From: Pseudomonadota bacterium | GTDB taxonomy: Bacteria > Pseudomonadota > Alphaproteobacteria > Rhizobiales > Hyphomicrobiaceae | Length of the DNA stretch: 64,000 nucleotides | Direction of reading: 5' to 3' | Assembly: GCA_018242295.1 (NCBI GenBank) | Contig: JAFECE010000002.1 | Span: forward strand, 303,646-367,645 | Shown here: one piece after another, positions 18,396 to 27,754 of the stretch | Numbering within the stretch: the stretch's first letter is position 1 | Layout of the letters: each line of letters opens with the position of its first letter | Translations under genes and position numbers: made by a program | Notes under the pieces: generated by a model | Databases searched by the model: none | Seen by the model: the letters and a program-made list of their open reading frames with translations, nothing else | Told to the model about the DNA's origin: nothing

Positions 18396-20120
18396 ATGAC
18401 CGCACCTCTTTCACTCAAGATCGCCCTCGTGCAGCTCAATCCCATCGTCGGGGATTTGAACGGCAACGCCGAGCTCGCAGCCAGTGCCCATGCCCGCGCC
18501 AGGGAACTGGGCGCGGACGTCGTTGTGTTCCCCGAGCTTTTCCTCAATGGCTATCCGCCCGAAGATCTCGTGCTGAAACCCGCGTTCCAGCACGCGACGC
18601 GCGAGCGGCTCGAGTGGCTTGCCAAGGCCTGCGCTGAAGGGCCGGCAATGATCATTGGCGCGATCTGGAATGAGGAGGGCAAGGTCTATAACGCCGTCGT
18701 TCTGCTCGATGGCGGTCGGATTCAGGCAACGACGCTGAAAGTCGATTTGCCGAACTACGGTGTCTTCGACGAGAAGCGCGTGTTCGCCGCCGGCCCGATG
18801 CCCGGGCCGCTGAACGTACGTGGCGTTCGTATCGGCGTGCCGATCTGCGAAGATATCTGGGGTTCGGAAGTCGTCGAGACGCTCGCTGAGACCGGAGCCG
18901 AGATTTTGATTTCGCCAAACGGCTCGCCGTTCGATTGGCCGAAGCCCGACAACCGCATGAATGTCGCCGTCGCCCGCGTAACAGAAAGCGGCCTGCCGCT
19001 CGCTTATCTCAATCAGGTCGGTGGACAGGACGAGCTGGTGTTCGACGGCGCGTCGTTCGTGCTCAACGCCGACCATACCCTCGCTGTGCAGCTTCCAGCA
19101 TGGCGCGAAGCGATTGTCGTGACCGAATGGACGAAAACCGCCTCGGGATGGCGGTGCGAGAAGGGCGAGGTCGCAAAACTTACCGAGGGTCCGGCGTCCG
19201 CCTATCAGGCCTGCGTGCTCGGGCTCAAGGACTACGTCGGCAAGAACAATTTTCCAGGCGTCGTGCTCGGCCTTTCCGGCGGTATCGATTCAGCACTCGT
19301 CGCGGCCATAGCGGTCGATGCATTGGGCCCCGCGCGCGTCCACGCCATCATGCTGCCGTCGAAGTTCACGTCCGACGAAAGCCTGCAGGATGCCGCCGCT
19401 TGCGCGAAAGCTCTGGGCATCCGCTACGACAAGGTTTCGATCGAGCCGACCGTTGCCGGACTGACCTGGAGCCTCAAGGACCTCTTCGCCGGCACCAACG
19501 CCGACATCACCGAAGAGAACATGCAGAGCCGCGTGCGCGGCACCATTCTGATGGCCGTCTCGAACAAGTACGGCGGCATGGTCGTCACCACCGGCAACAA
19601 GAGCGAAATGTCCGTCGGCTACGCCACGCTCTACGGCGACATGAATGGTGGCTTCAACCCAATCAAGGATCTCTACAAGACCGAGGTCTACGATCTCGCG
19701 CGCTGGCGCAACGCGAATGTGCCTGAAGGCGCGCTGGGTCCATCTGGCCCCGTAATTCCCGAGCGCATTCTGACGAAAGCGCCGACGGCGGAGCTTCGCG
19801 CCAACCAGACGGACCAGGACTCGCTGCCGCCCTATGAAGCGCTCGATGACATTCTGAAATGTCTTGTCGAGAGGGAAATGCCGGTCACGGACGTCATCGC
19901 CCGCGGCCACGCCGTCGAAACGGTCAAGAAGGTCGAACGTCTGCTCTACCTCGCCGAGTACAAACGCCGGCAGGCCGCGCCGGGCGTCAAGATTTCGGCC
20001 CGCAACTTTGGCCGCGATCGACGTTATCCCATCACCAACAGATTTCGTGAGGACGTAGGGCACGCGGACGAGAAGGGCGCCTCGGTCGCGAAACCGCCAA
20101 TAGCCGTCAAGGGCGCATAG
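18396..20120 (+). CDS. nadE: Glutamine-dependent NAD+ synthetase
   Basis: 574 residues. The last step of NAD synthesis, amidating deamido-NAD with ammonia from glutamine. The N-terminal nitrilase-like glutaminase (about 1-270) has the triad Glu in FPELFLNGYP, Lys in KVDLPNY and Cys in VPICEDIW. The C-terminal ATP-pyrophosphatase (about 280-560) has the P-loop LGLSGGIDSA and TTGNKSEMSVGY. The two-domain length matches the NadE2 type. REP-like DNA follows the gene. Confidence 0.95.
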   Translation: MTAPLSLKIALVQLNPIVGDLNGNAELAASAHARARELGADVVVFPELFLNGYPPEDLVLKPAFQHATRERLEWLAKACAEGPAMIIGAIWNEEGKVYNAVVLLDGGRIQATTLKVDLPNYGVFDEKRVFAAGPMPGPLNVRGVRIGVPICEDIWGSEVVETLAETGAEILISPNGSPFDWPKPDNRMNVAVARVTESGLPLAYLNQVGGQDELVFDGASFVLNADHTLAVQLPAWREAIVVTEWTKTASGWRCEKGEVAKLTEGPASAYQACVLGLKDYVGKNNFPGVVLGLSGGIDSALVAAIAVDALGPARVHAIMLPSKFTSDESLQDAAACAKALGIRYDKVSIEPTVAGLTWSLKDLFAGTNADITEENMQSRVRGTILMAVSNKYGGMVVTTGNKSEMSVGYATLYGDMNGGFNPIKDLYKTEVYDLARWRNANVPEGALGPSGPVIPERILTKAPTAELRANQTDQDSLPPYEALDDILKCLVEREMPVTDVIARGHAVETVKKVERLLYLAEYKRRQAAPGVKISARNFGRDRRYPITNRFREDVGHADEKGASVAKPPIAVKGA

Positions 20121-20130
20121 GCCAGTAAAG

Positions 20131-20207
20131 AACGTCATCCCGGCGTAGGCCGGGATCCATCCAAGCCAGAGACTTGGACGGATGCCCGCCTACGCGGGCA
20201 TGACGTT
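20131..20207. repeat. REP-like dyad repeat (copy 2)
   Basis: The outer ends AACGTCA and TGACGTT are inverted. Each half contains a hairpin (CCCGGCGTAGGCCGGG and GCCCGCCTACGCGGGC), and CCAAG and CTTGG also pair inside. It is nearly the same element as the copy at 24846. Confidence 0.85.
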
Positions 20208-20331
20208 GCTGTGAGAGAGACGCACCCAATTGACTGCCGCCGTCATCCCGCGGCGCTCCTCGCGTCGGCCCTCCTTGCGTTTGATCCGGCACGAAGTAGG
20301 GTGCGGCACCTGAATCTCTTAAAGGCCAGAC

Positions 20332-21702
20332 ATGAAACCCCGCGTCCGCTTCGCACCGAGCCCAACAGGACGGCTTCACATCGGCAATATCCGGACTGCG
20401 GCGCTGAATTGGCTCTTCGCCCGAAAGCACGGTGGAAGCTTCCTGCTTCGCCTCGATGACACCGACACCGCGCGCTCCACCCAGGAATTCGCCGACGCGA
20501 TCCGCGACGACCTGACGTGGCTCGGCCTCACCTGGAACGATCTGGCTCGCCAGCAGGATAGGACCGCGCGCTACGAAGAAGCCGCCGGCGCGCTTAAGGC
20601 GAGCGGAGCGCTCTATCCTTGCTTTGAAACCGAGGAGGAGCTGGATCGCCGGCGCAAACGCCAGCTCGCGATGCATCGTCCGCCCATCTACGACCGTGCC
20701 GCGCTGAAACTCACGCAGGAAGAAATCGACGCGAAGCTCGCGGCTGGTCAGGTGCCGCATTGGCGCTTTCGCCTGCCGAATACATCGGAAGGACGCGGGC
20801 TCGAACCGCAGCCGACGCTCATTTCCTGGAACGACTTGATCCGCGGCGATCAGTCGGTCGATCTCGGCTCTCTGTCCGATCCCGTGCTGATCCGCGGCGA
20901 TGGCACGTTCCTCTACACGTTCACCAGCGTCGTCGACGACATCGACTTCGGCATCACGCACATCGTGCGCGGCGAGGATCACGTCACGAATACCGGCGTC
21001 CAGCTTGCGATTTTCGAAGCGGCGGGAGGCACGCCGCCGGCTTTCGGCCATCACTCGCTGCTGGTTGGCGCCGACGGACAGGCGCTGTCGAAACGCCTCG
21101 GCGCGCTTTCCATCCAAAGCTTCCGCGACGAAGGCCTGGAGCCGATGGCAGTGCTCTGCCATGCCGCCCTGGTCGGTACGTCGGATGCGATAGAGCCGCT
21201 TCATTCGCGCGACGAACTTGCGGCGAAGCTCGACTTCTCGAAGATTTCGACAGCGCCGGGACGTTTCGACGTTGCCGAACTGAAAGTGCTGAACGGCAAG
21301 CTACTCCACACGCTCGATTACGTGAGCGTCGCCGAGCGGCTGCGCGCACTCGGCATCGAAGGCCGCGAGGAGTTCTGGAACGCCGTGCGCGGCAACCTCG
21401 AGATCTTCGCGGACGCGTGCATCTGGTGGGACGTCGTCGCGGGTGACATCGAACCCGTCATTGAGGATTCGAAATTGACGATCGCCGCCGCGGAGGTCTT
21501 GCCGGCAGTCCCCTGGAGCGAGAGCATCTGGTCGGACTGGACGAACGCGGTGAAAGCCAAGACCGGCGCTAAGGGCAGGGCGCTCTTCCATCCGCTCCGC
21601 CTCGCACTCACCGGCCGCGAAGCCGGTCCCGAGCTCAAGACGCTTTTGCCCCTGATGGGCCGCGACCGAGTCCTTGCCCGCCTTGAGGGCAAACGGGCGT
21701 AG
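20332..21702 (+). CDS. gltX: Glutamate--tRNA ligase
   Basis: 456 residues. Class Ic aminoacyl-tRNA synthetase with the HIGH-type motif GRLHIGN at about 13-19 and RFAPSPTG before it. The KMSKS-type loop is ALSKR, in GQALSKRLGALS, a form found in bacterial GltX. The catalytic half runs to about 300 and the anticodon-binding half follows. Alphaproteobacteria often carry two glutamyl-tRNA synthetases, one of which may charge tRNA-Gln or serve as the sole GluRS; which one this is cannot be told here. Confidence 0.92.
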   Translation: MKPRVRFAPSPTGRLHIGNIRTAALNWLFARKHGGSFLLRLDDTDTARSTQEFADAIRDDLTWLGLTWNDLARQQDRTARYEEAAGALKASGALYPCFETEEELDRRRKRQLAMHRPPIYDRAALKLTQEEIDAKLAAGQVPHWRFRLPNTSEGRGLEPQPTLISWNDLIRGDQSVDLGSLSDPVLIRGDGTFLYTFTSVVDDIDFGITHIVRGEDHVTNTGVQLAIFEAAGGTPPAFGHHSLLVGADGQALSKRLGALSIQSFRDEGLEPMAVLCHAALVGTSDAIEPLHSRDELAAKLDFSKISTAPGRFDVAELKVLNGKLLHTLDYVSVAERLRALGIEGREEFWNAVRGNLEIFADACIWWDVVAGDIEPVIEDSKLTIAAAEVLPAVPWSESIWSDWTNAVKAKTGAKGRALFHPLRLALTGREAGPELKTLLPLMGRDRVLARLEGKRA

Positions 21703-21719
21703 CGCCCACCCGTATACGC

Positions 21720-21750
21720 ACCGTCATCCCGGCGAAGGCCGGGATCCAGG
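21720..21750. repeat. Half REP-like repeat
   Basis: ACCGTCATCCCGGC with the arm CCGGGATCC matches the left half of the elements at 7251, 20131 and 24846; the right half is absent. It lies between converging gltX and the DUF2865 gene and may act as a terminator. Confidence 0.7.
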
Positions 21751-21839
21751 CAAAGGGTAGCGCATTCGCGCTCGCGGTCAGCGCGGAGCGAGCCGGCACT
21801 GCCGTCTGGTGAAGCCTGTCTGGCTGCCAGCGCCCGGAA

Positions 21840-23114
21840 TTACTGTGGCTGAGCCTCGGTCTGCCAACCGCCGGAAGTCTCCGCCTGGGCTGCGGCCGGC
21901 GTTGGCGGCGACGAGCGTTGAGCGGTCGAGCCCGTCGTGATTGCGGTCGAACGGCCGCCATCCGCGCGGCGCCCCGGCACCTGCGAGCCGGGCGTGGTGC
22001 CCTCAGCCTTCTTGTCAGGCTGCGTGCCGTCCGGCGGCGGTACGTATTCGGCAACCTTGCACGAGCAGCCGTTCACGTACTCCTTCCGGTAGCGAAATGC
22101 GAACTTCAAACGCGTGTACGGCTCTTGCGATCTGAGCGCGACGGATTGCTCGACGGTGCCGCCCGGATTTGGATAGTAATACAACTCGGTCGGCGCCGCG
22201 CATTTCGACGTGCACGCGTCGGCGTCCTGCGAGAAATGGCTCGGCAGCGTCGAGAAGCTCACCGGGAAATAGAAGCCGTCGCAAAGGCGAACGCACAGCG
22301 TCCGGTAGGTCTGCGCGCCGTTTGCGGCCTGTGGGTTCCACACGTTGCCGCCGCTCGATTCCTCGTCTTCCCACATGCCGCCGCCTCCGCCGCTACTCCG
22401 GCGCGCCATGTCGACGTAGTTGGCGCCGCAATTGTTGCGCGCAAGCTCGCGGATGATGTCGTCCTGGTAGGAGCGTCCGGCTGAACCCAGAATATCCCGC
22501 CGCTTCGCGTCGAGATCAGCGAGCCGCCGTTTCGTGGCGTCGGACTGCCGCGCCAGGTCTTTGCACTGCGGCGTGTTCTTCAGGGATTTGGTGAACAGGA
22601 AATACTCGTAGCAGCCGCGATCGAGCTGCGAGTCCGTTTGGTCGGATACCCGTTCGAGCTGCCGGATGTCATTTTCCAGTCGCGGCAGATCGTTCTGCGA
22701 TTGGCCGTTCTTTTGACCTTCCTGCACGAGCCGCTGCTCGAGCTGATAGCAGATTGGGTTCTTCGCGGACCAGTTCGACGCCGGTTGGGCAGGAGCCCCT
22801 GGAACGCCGGGCGAGGCCGGTGCCACCGGGGTGCCCGGATATTGCGACTGCCCGGAATACGGCGCTTGACTGGGATACGGTGCTTGCGAAGGATATGGCG
22901 GAGGCGCCTGCGCCGGGCCAGGCTGCCGGTAGACCGGCTCCTGTGGGACGGGCGGCCCACCCCGGTCTTCGTCCTCGTGCCCGCCGCCGCCTCCGAAGGG
23001 CCACCAACTTTGGGCAGAAGCCACTTCCGTCGCCAAAAACAGGGCGCCAACCATCATTGCCAGCACGAGCAGTAACCGGCGGACGGCGATATTGAAAGAT
23101 TTCCCTTGGCTCAC
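21840..23114 (-). CDS. Secreted DUF2865 protein
   Basis: 424 residues from a GTG start. The signal peptide covers about 1-34 (VLAMMVGALFLATEVASA). A glycine/proline-rich stretch with repeats of PYPSQAPY follows (about 40-105). A charged helical section (about 120-220) contains CYQLEQRL and RRLADLDAKRRDI. The cysteine-rich C-terminal DUF2865 core (about 270-370) has LCVRLCDGFYFPVSFSTL, CTSKC and a closing NGCSCKVAEYVPP. Known only as a periplasmic alphaproteobacterial family. The tail is Pro/Gln-rich and low complexity. Confidence 0.85.
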   Translation of the reverse strand: MSQGKSFNIAVRRLLLVLAMMVGALFLATEVASAQSWWPFGGGGGHEDEDRGGPPVPQEPVYRQPGPAQAPPPYPSQAPYPSQAPYSGQSQYPGTPVAPASPGVPGAPAQPASNWSAKNPICYQLEQRLVQEGQKNGQSQNDLPRLENDIRQLERVSDQTDSQLDRGCYEYFLFTKSLKNTPQCKDLARQSDATKRRLADLDAKRRDILGSAGRSYQDDIIRELARNNCGANYVDMARRSSGGGGGMWEDEESSGGNVWNPQAANGAQTYRTLCVRLCDGFYFPVSFSTLPSHFSQDADACTSKCAAPTELYYYPNPGGTVEQSVALRSQEPYTRLKFAFRYRKEYVNGCSCKVAEYVPPPDGTQPDKKAEGTTPGSQVPGRRADGGRSTAITTGSTAQRSSPPTPAAAQAETSGGWQTEAQPQ

Positions 23115-23403
23115 GCCTATTCCCCGACGCCCCTTGACGACTTTCGCGCTCCGTATGAAGGCATCCGAAGCAGTGCTTTCCGAATCCTAAGCAGCGATTT
23201 GCTAGCGGGTCAATGCGGAGCAATTGCGACGTGAAGCATTTTGCAAGGGGTTTCAGAAACTTGAGGCCTGCTTGACTGGGGAGCGTAGAAGCAACAAAGG
23301 CGCGGTGGCTTCTGATGGCGCCCATTGCGGCTATCGCATATTCAGGGTTCCGGAATATCTTCCGTTCGATATTGCAGAATAGAGGCGACGCGAGAGGTCC
23401 AGT

Positions 23404-24825
23404 TTGGCGCTCAAACTTTACAATACTCTGACCCGGCAAAAGGCTGAGTTCGTCCCGATCGAGCCATCGAACGTGCGCATGTATGTGTGCGGCCCGACTG
23501 TCTACGACTATGCCCACATCGGCAACGCGCGCCCAGTGATTGTCTTTGACGTGCTGTTCCGGCTGCTCCGCCACATCTACGGACCTGACCATGTGACGTA
23601 CGTGCGCAACATCACGGACGTCGACGACAAGATCAACGCACGCGCGGCGCGCGATTATCCGGGCCTGCAGCTGAACGAAGCGATCCGCAAAGTAACCGAG
23701 ACGACCGAGAAGCAGTTTCACAGCGACATTGCAGCGTTAGGCGTTTTGCCGCCCACCTACGAGCCGCGCGCAACCGAGTTCATCCGCCGCCAGGACGGCC
23801 GCGAGGACATGGTTTCGCTGATTGACACGCTTGTGAGGCGCGGCCACGCCTACGTCGCCGAAAACCACGTGCTCTTCGACGTCGAGTCAATGCCCGATTA
23901 CGGCCGCCTGTCGAACCGCACACTCGAAGAGATGGAAGCTGGCGCCCGTGTCGAGGTCGCGCCCTACAAGAAGGGGCCGATGGACTTCGTCCTGTGGAAG
24001 CCCTCGAAGCCAGGCGAACCCGCGTGGCCTTCACCAAGCGGCATTCTGGTTCCAGGGCGCCCTGGCTGGCACATCGAATGCTCGGCAATGGCCGGCGCCT
24101 TGCTCGGCCCCGTATTCGACATCCACGGCGGCGGCATCGACCTGACGTTCCCGCATCATGAGAACGAGATCGCCCAATCACGCTGCGCCCACGGCACTGC
24201 GGCCATGGCCAACGTCTGGATGCACAACGGCTTTCTGCAGGTCGAAGGCGAGAAGATGTCGAAGAGCCTCGGCAACTTCGTGACGATCAATGAGCTTCTG
24301 AAAGAGTGGCCGGGTGAATGCATCCGTTTTGCCATGCTATCAACGCACTATCGTCAACCGATCAACTGGACAGAGAAGGCGCTCGGTGAGGCGCGCCGCA
24401 CGCTCGACCATTGGTACGAATTGACCGAGGGTTTGCCAGGCGACGGTCCGATGTGCGCAGATGTTCTGCAAGCGCTTGAGGACGACCTCAATACTCCCCA
24501 GGCCTTTGCCGCACTTCACGAGCTGCGCTCGGAGGCCGCGAAGGGATCGATAGGCGCCGCACGCTGCCTCAAAGCATCTGCCCAACTCTTGGGTCTGCTT
24601 CAGCTTGAGCGTGCGGCGTGGCTGTCTTGGCGACCATCCGCGATGAATCTCGACGAGGCTCGCGTCGCCAGTCTTATTGATGCTCGGCTGGCAGCACGCA
24701 GAGCGAAAGACTTCAAGGAGTCTGATCGCATCCGTGACGAGCTTGCCGGCATGGGTATCGCCCTCAAAGACAGGAAAAACAAGGAAACCGGCGAAATCGA
24801 AACGACCTGGGAAGTCGCGCGCTGA
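23404..24825 (+). CDS. cysS: Cysteine--tRNA ligase
   Basis: 473 residues from a TTG start with AGAGG upstream. Class Ia synthetase with the zinc-site Cys and HIGH motif in [13 protein letters not shown] (about 29-41), IECSAMAG and HHENEIAQS for the remaining zinc ligands, and EKMSKSLGN near 283. The C-terminal anticodon-binding helices carry [16 protein letters not shown]. The end is followed by REP-like repeats. Confidence 0.95.
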   Translation: MALKLYNTLTRQKAEFVPIEPSNVRMYVCGPTVYDYAHIGNARPVIVFDVLFRLLRHIYGPDHVTYVRNITDVDDKINARAARDYPGLQLNEAIRKVTETTEKQFHSDIAALGVLPPTYEPRATEFIRRQDGREDMVSLIDTLVRRGHAYVAENHVLFDVESMPDYGRLSNRTLEEMEAGARVEVAPYKKGPMDFVLWKPSKPGEPAWPSPSGILVPGRPGWHIECSAMAGALLGPVFDIHGGGIDLTFPHHENEIAQSRCAHGTAAMANVWMHNGFLQVEGEKMSKSLGNFVTINELLKEWPGECIRFAMLSTHYRQPINWTEKALGEARRTLDHWYELTEGLPGDGPMCADVLQALEDDLNTPQAFAALHELRSEAAKGSIGAARCLKASAQLLGLLQLERAAWLSWRPSAMNLDEARVASLIDARLAARRAKDFKESDRIRDELAGMGIALKDRKNKETGEIETTWEVAR

Positions 24826-24845
24826 CGCGCGGCTATCCCCAAACT

Positions 24846-24939
24846 CCGTCATCCCGGCGCAGGCCGGGATCCATCCAAGGCAAACGTAATCTCTAATTCC
24901 ACGGCTTGGACGGATGCCCGCCTTCGCGGGCATGACGTT
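24846..24939. repeat. REP-like dyad repeat (copy 3)
   Basis: CCGTCATCCCGGCGCAGGCC on the left and CGGATGCCCGCCTTCGCGG on the right, ending CATGACGT. The halves are inverted, as in copies 1 and 2; the spacer between them differs. Confidence 0.85.
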
Positions 24940-24979
24940 CTTTCTGTCCGGCCACCCGCCGGATAAGGATACTTCTCTC

Positions 24980-25090
24980 CCGTCATCCTCGATGCAACGA
25001 GCATCGCGAGGTGCATCGGGGATCCAGCGTAAGAAGTGCCGGAGGCCCGATATTGCGTCTGCGACGATTCTTGCGCTGGATCCCCGGCCG
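24980..25090. repeat. Second-type dyad repeat
   Basis: It begins CGTCATCCTCGATGC, with GATGC repeated inverted as GCATC nearby, then GGGGATCCAGCG. Its right end, CGCTGGATCCCC, is the exact inverse of GGGGATCCAGCG (25018 region against 25074). A longer relative of the REP-like elements, with a different core. Confidence 0.6.
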
Positions 25091-25253
25091 TCCGACCCGC
25101 TTTCAGCGCTTGGCCGAGGATGGCGCGGGCAGCGACCTTGCGGGGGGTTGCATCGATGGCGACATAGGGATACGCCGGAACCCAGCACCCAAGGCAACCC
25201 GAACCCTAAGCACGCCGGCATCAAACCGGGCGCCAAAACGGCTTTGATTAACA

Positions 25254-25766
25254 ATGTCCGACGACTACCCGCTCCGTCCATTCCTGCCAGCCGACGTCAT
25301 GGTGCTGCGCGATCTCTTCGCGCAAAGCATCGATGAGCTGACGGCTGACGATTACGACGACGATCAGCGGCTTGCCTGGGCCGCCACCGCCGAGGACGCG
25401 GCAGCTTTCCGAGACCGTCTCGCCGGGGCGTTGACCCTCGTCGTCCAGCTCGACGGCGAATACCTTGGTTTTGGGTCCCTTAAGGACAATAAAACCATTG
25501 ATATGCTTTATGTGCATCCGGACTTTGCGGGCGAGGGGGTCGGCACGGCCCTTGCCGAAGCGCTTGAGAAGATCGCAGGCGCACGGGGAGCAGAGGCCGT
25601 GAGTGTCGATGCGAGCGACACGGCCGTGCCGTTTTTCGAACGTCGCGGCTACGTCGGAGCGCAACGCAACTCCGTTCCGCTCGATGATCAATGGCTTTCC
25701 AACACGACCATGGTAAAGCGTCTCGCCGGCGATCCGGCGAAAGCCGGGCCACCGAAAGCATCATGA
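25254..25766 (+). CDS. GNAT-family N-acetyltransferase
   Basis: 170 residues. The acetyl-CoA-binding motif A is IDMLYVHPDFAGEGVGTALA at about 83-102, and motif B-like VDASDTAVPFFERRGYV follows at about 122-138. Single compact GNAT domain with an acidic N-terminal region (DDYDDDQ). Its stop overlaps the cimA start (ATGA), so the two are translationally coupled. The substrate is unknown. Confidence 0.87.
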   Translation: MSDDYPLRPFLPADVMVLRDLFAQSIDELTADDYDDDQRLAWAATAEDAAAFRDRLAGALTLVVQLDGEYLGFGSLKDNKTIDMLYVHPDFAGEGVGTALAEALEKIAGARGAEAVSVDASDTAVPFFERRGYVGAQRNSVPLDDQWLSNTTMVKRLAGDPAKAGPPKAS

Positions 25767-27394
25767 GCAAAGAACGCCTCTACCTCTTCGATACGACGCT
25801 GCGCGACGGCGCCCAGACGACGGGCGTGGATTTTTCGCTCGAGGACAAGCGCCGGCTGATGCGCGTGCTCGACGACCTTGGCGTCGACTATATCGAGGGT
25901 GGGTTTCCCGGCGCCAACGCGACCGATACGGAGCTTTTTTCGTCTCGCCCTTCTCTTAAGTCTGCGCGCTTCACCGCGTTCGGCATGACGAAGCGCGCCG
26001 GACGCTCCGTCTCGAACGATCCGGGCCTTCAGGCAATTCTCCAGTCTGCCGCCGACAGCATCTGCCTCGTCGCCAAGTCTTCCGATTACCAGGTGCGCGT
26101 CGCCCTTGGCATCACCAATGACGAGAATCTCGAAGCCATCCGCCAATCCGTCAGCGCCGTTGTCGAAACGCAGCGCGAGGCGATGATCGACTGCGAGCAT
26201 TTCTTTGACGGCTACAAGTCGAACCGCGACTACGCGCTCGCCGTCGCGAAGACAGCCTATGATGCCGGCGCGCGCTGGGTCGTCCTTTGCGACACCAACG
26301 GCGGAACGCTGCCGCACGAAGTCGAGCGTATCGTCGCCGACGTAGCCAAACACGTTCCCGGCGCGAGCCTCGGCATTCACACCCACAATGACACCGAGAA
26401 CGCCGTTGCCAACACGCTGATGGCGGTCCGCGCCGGATGCCGGCAGATTCAGGGCACGCTCAATGGCTTGGGCGAGCGCTGCGGTAACGCCAACTTGACG
26501 TCGATCATTCCGACGCTGCTTCTGAAGAGCGAGTTCGCCGAGGCATTCTCGACGGGCGTTACGCCGGATAAGCTTCGAACGCTCACGCATGCGAGCCGCG
26601 TGCTCGACGAAGTTCTGAACGAAGCGCCGAACCGTCACGCGCCCTACGTTGGCGAAAGCGCCTTTGCGACAAAGGCAGGCATTCACGCTTCCGCCCTGAT
26701 GAAGGCGCCAGAAACCTACGAGCACGTTCCGCCCGAAAGCGTCGGCAACGAACGGCGCATCCTCGTATCGAAGCAGGGCGGCCGCTCCTCGCTGACATCG
26801 GCACTCGAACGTCTCGGTCTGCCCTCCGATAAGGATGACGCGCGCGTGCAGGCGCTCCTCGATGAGGTGAAGGCGCGCGAGGATCAGGGCTATTCCTACG
26901 AGGCCGCGGAAGCCTCGTTCGAGCTGCTGGCCCGCCGGGCGCTCGCCAGCGTGCCGCGCTATTTCTCCGTCGATAATTTTCGCGTGACGGTCGAGCGCCA
27001 TGAAGAGCGCTCGCGATCGCATAACGGCAACGGAACCGTTTCGCACGCCGTCGTCACCGTATCGATCGCTGGCGACGACGCGCCGCTGGTCTCGGTCGGC
27101 GAAGGCAACGGCCCCGTCAATGCCCTCGATAAGGCCTTGCGCAGCGATCTTGGCCGCTACCAGAAGCACATCGAGAATGTTGAGCTTGTCGACTACAAGG
27201 TCCGGATCCTTACGCAGACGCACGCGGGCGGCACCGATGCGGTAACACGCGTGCTCGTCGAAAGTCATGACCCGCGAACCGGCGAGCGCTGGACGACCGT
27301 CGGGGTCTCGCCAAACATCATCGATGCGAGCTTCGAAGCCCTCCTCGACAGCATCAACTACAAGCTCCTGAAAGACGAAGCTCAGGTCAGCTGA
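25763..27394 (+). CDS. cimA: (R)-citramalate synthase
   Basis: 543 residues from ATG 25763, which overlaps the upstream stop. It condenses acetyl-CoA and pyruvate to citramalate, giving 2-oxobutyrate for isoleucine without threonine. The HMGL-like TIM barrel (about 1-290) opens with DTTLRDGAQTTGV, and has THNDTENAVANTL and NGLGERCGNANL with the metal ligands. The C-terminal LeuA-type regulatory domain covers about 400-535. DTTLRDGAQTTGV and the overall length fit the CimA group better than 2-isopropylmalate synthase. Confidence 0.9.
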   Translation: MSKERLYLFDTTLRDGAQTTGVDFSLEDKRRLMRVLDDLGVDYIEGGFPGANATDTELFSSRPSLKSARFTAFGMTKRAGRSVSNDPGLQAILQSAADSICLVAKSSDYQVRVALGITNDENLEAIRQSVSAVVETQREAMIDCEHFFDGYKSNRDYALAVAKTAYDAGARWVVLCDTNGGTLPHEVERIVADVAKHVPGASLGIHTHNDTENAVANTLMAVRAGCRQIQGTLNGLGERCGNANLTSIIPTLLLKSEFAEAFSTGVTPDKLRTLTHASRVLDEVLNEAPNRHAPYVGESAFATKAGIHASALMKAPETYEHVPPESVGNERRILVSKQGGRSSLTSALERLGLPSDKDDARVQALLDEVKAREDQGYSYEAAEASFELLARRALASVPRYFSVDNFRVTVERHEERSRSHNGNGTVSHAVVTVSIAGDDAPLVSVGEGNGPVNALDKALRSDLGRYQKHIENVELVDYKVRILTQTHAGGTDAVTRVLVESHDPRTGERWTTVGVSPNIIDASFEALLDSINYKLLKDEAQVS

Positions 27395-27754
27395 GCGCCG
27401 CTGACGCTTTTATCCCCAGCTGTGGAAAAAAGTGGAGCCGGCCCGGATGTGCGAGCCGACCTGGCTTGGCGCACTAGCTCACCACGCTTTTTGCACAGCG
27501 AAACCGGACTCAGCGAACGCCGATCGCCTAAGCGATTATCGTCGCTCGGATTTATTCAAATCCGCCGCTCGAAATGCTGCGTTGCATCGTTCATCCGTAT
27601 AGTGATCGAAAAGCAGCGATAACTAAAAATCGCCACATTCAGTGTACGAACAACTTGCCCGCGCATGGCTCCGCCGCTAGCACCGAGTTGTGGATAAGCT
27701 GTTGGTATCAGCAGCGGGAAAAAACGGGGAGCTTATCGGGGAGCGGGTATTGTG
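27395..27754. other. 360-base gap with DnaA-box-like sites
   Basis: No convincing gene. It contains TTATCCCCA (27410-27418), TGTGGAAAA (27421-27429) and a perfect inverted DnaA box TGTGGATAA (27689-27697). AT content is somewhat higher than in the flanking genes. It must also hold the promoter of the following outer-membrane protein gene. Confidence 0.5.

Larger units (their letters stand above)
24826..25253. other. Gene-free gap filled by repeats
   Basis: 428 bases between cysS and the GNAT gene. The left part is REP-like copy 3. The middle (about 24980-25090) is a second repeat type. The right part to 25253 shows no convincing gene and should contain the promoter for the GNAT-cimA operon. 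Confidence 0.6.

Noticed and set aside
24846-25090. Possible CRISPR array
   Set aside because: Repeats are dyad-symmetric REP-like units with irregular spacing, not evenly spaced identical direct repeats, and no cas gene is present.
25688-27268. 526-codon open frame antisense to cimA
   Set aside because: A mirror of the citramalate synthase reading frame in GC-rich DNA. The translation is Arg/Ala/Val-rich without recognisable motifs, and the sense strand is clearly coding.
27422-27622. 66-codon frame in the gap after cimA
   Set aside because: No ribosome site, no hydrophobic or family pattern; it overlaps the DnaA-box-like sites.
27395-27754. Chromosome replication origin
   Set aside because: DnaA-box-like sites are few and no origin-linked genes (dnaA, hemE, parAB, gidA) are nearby. 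Kept only as a weak observation.
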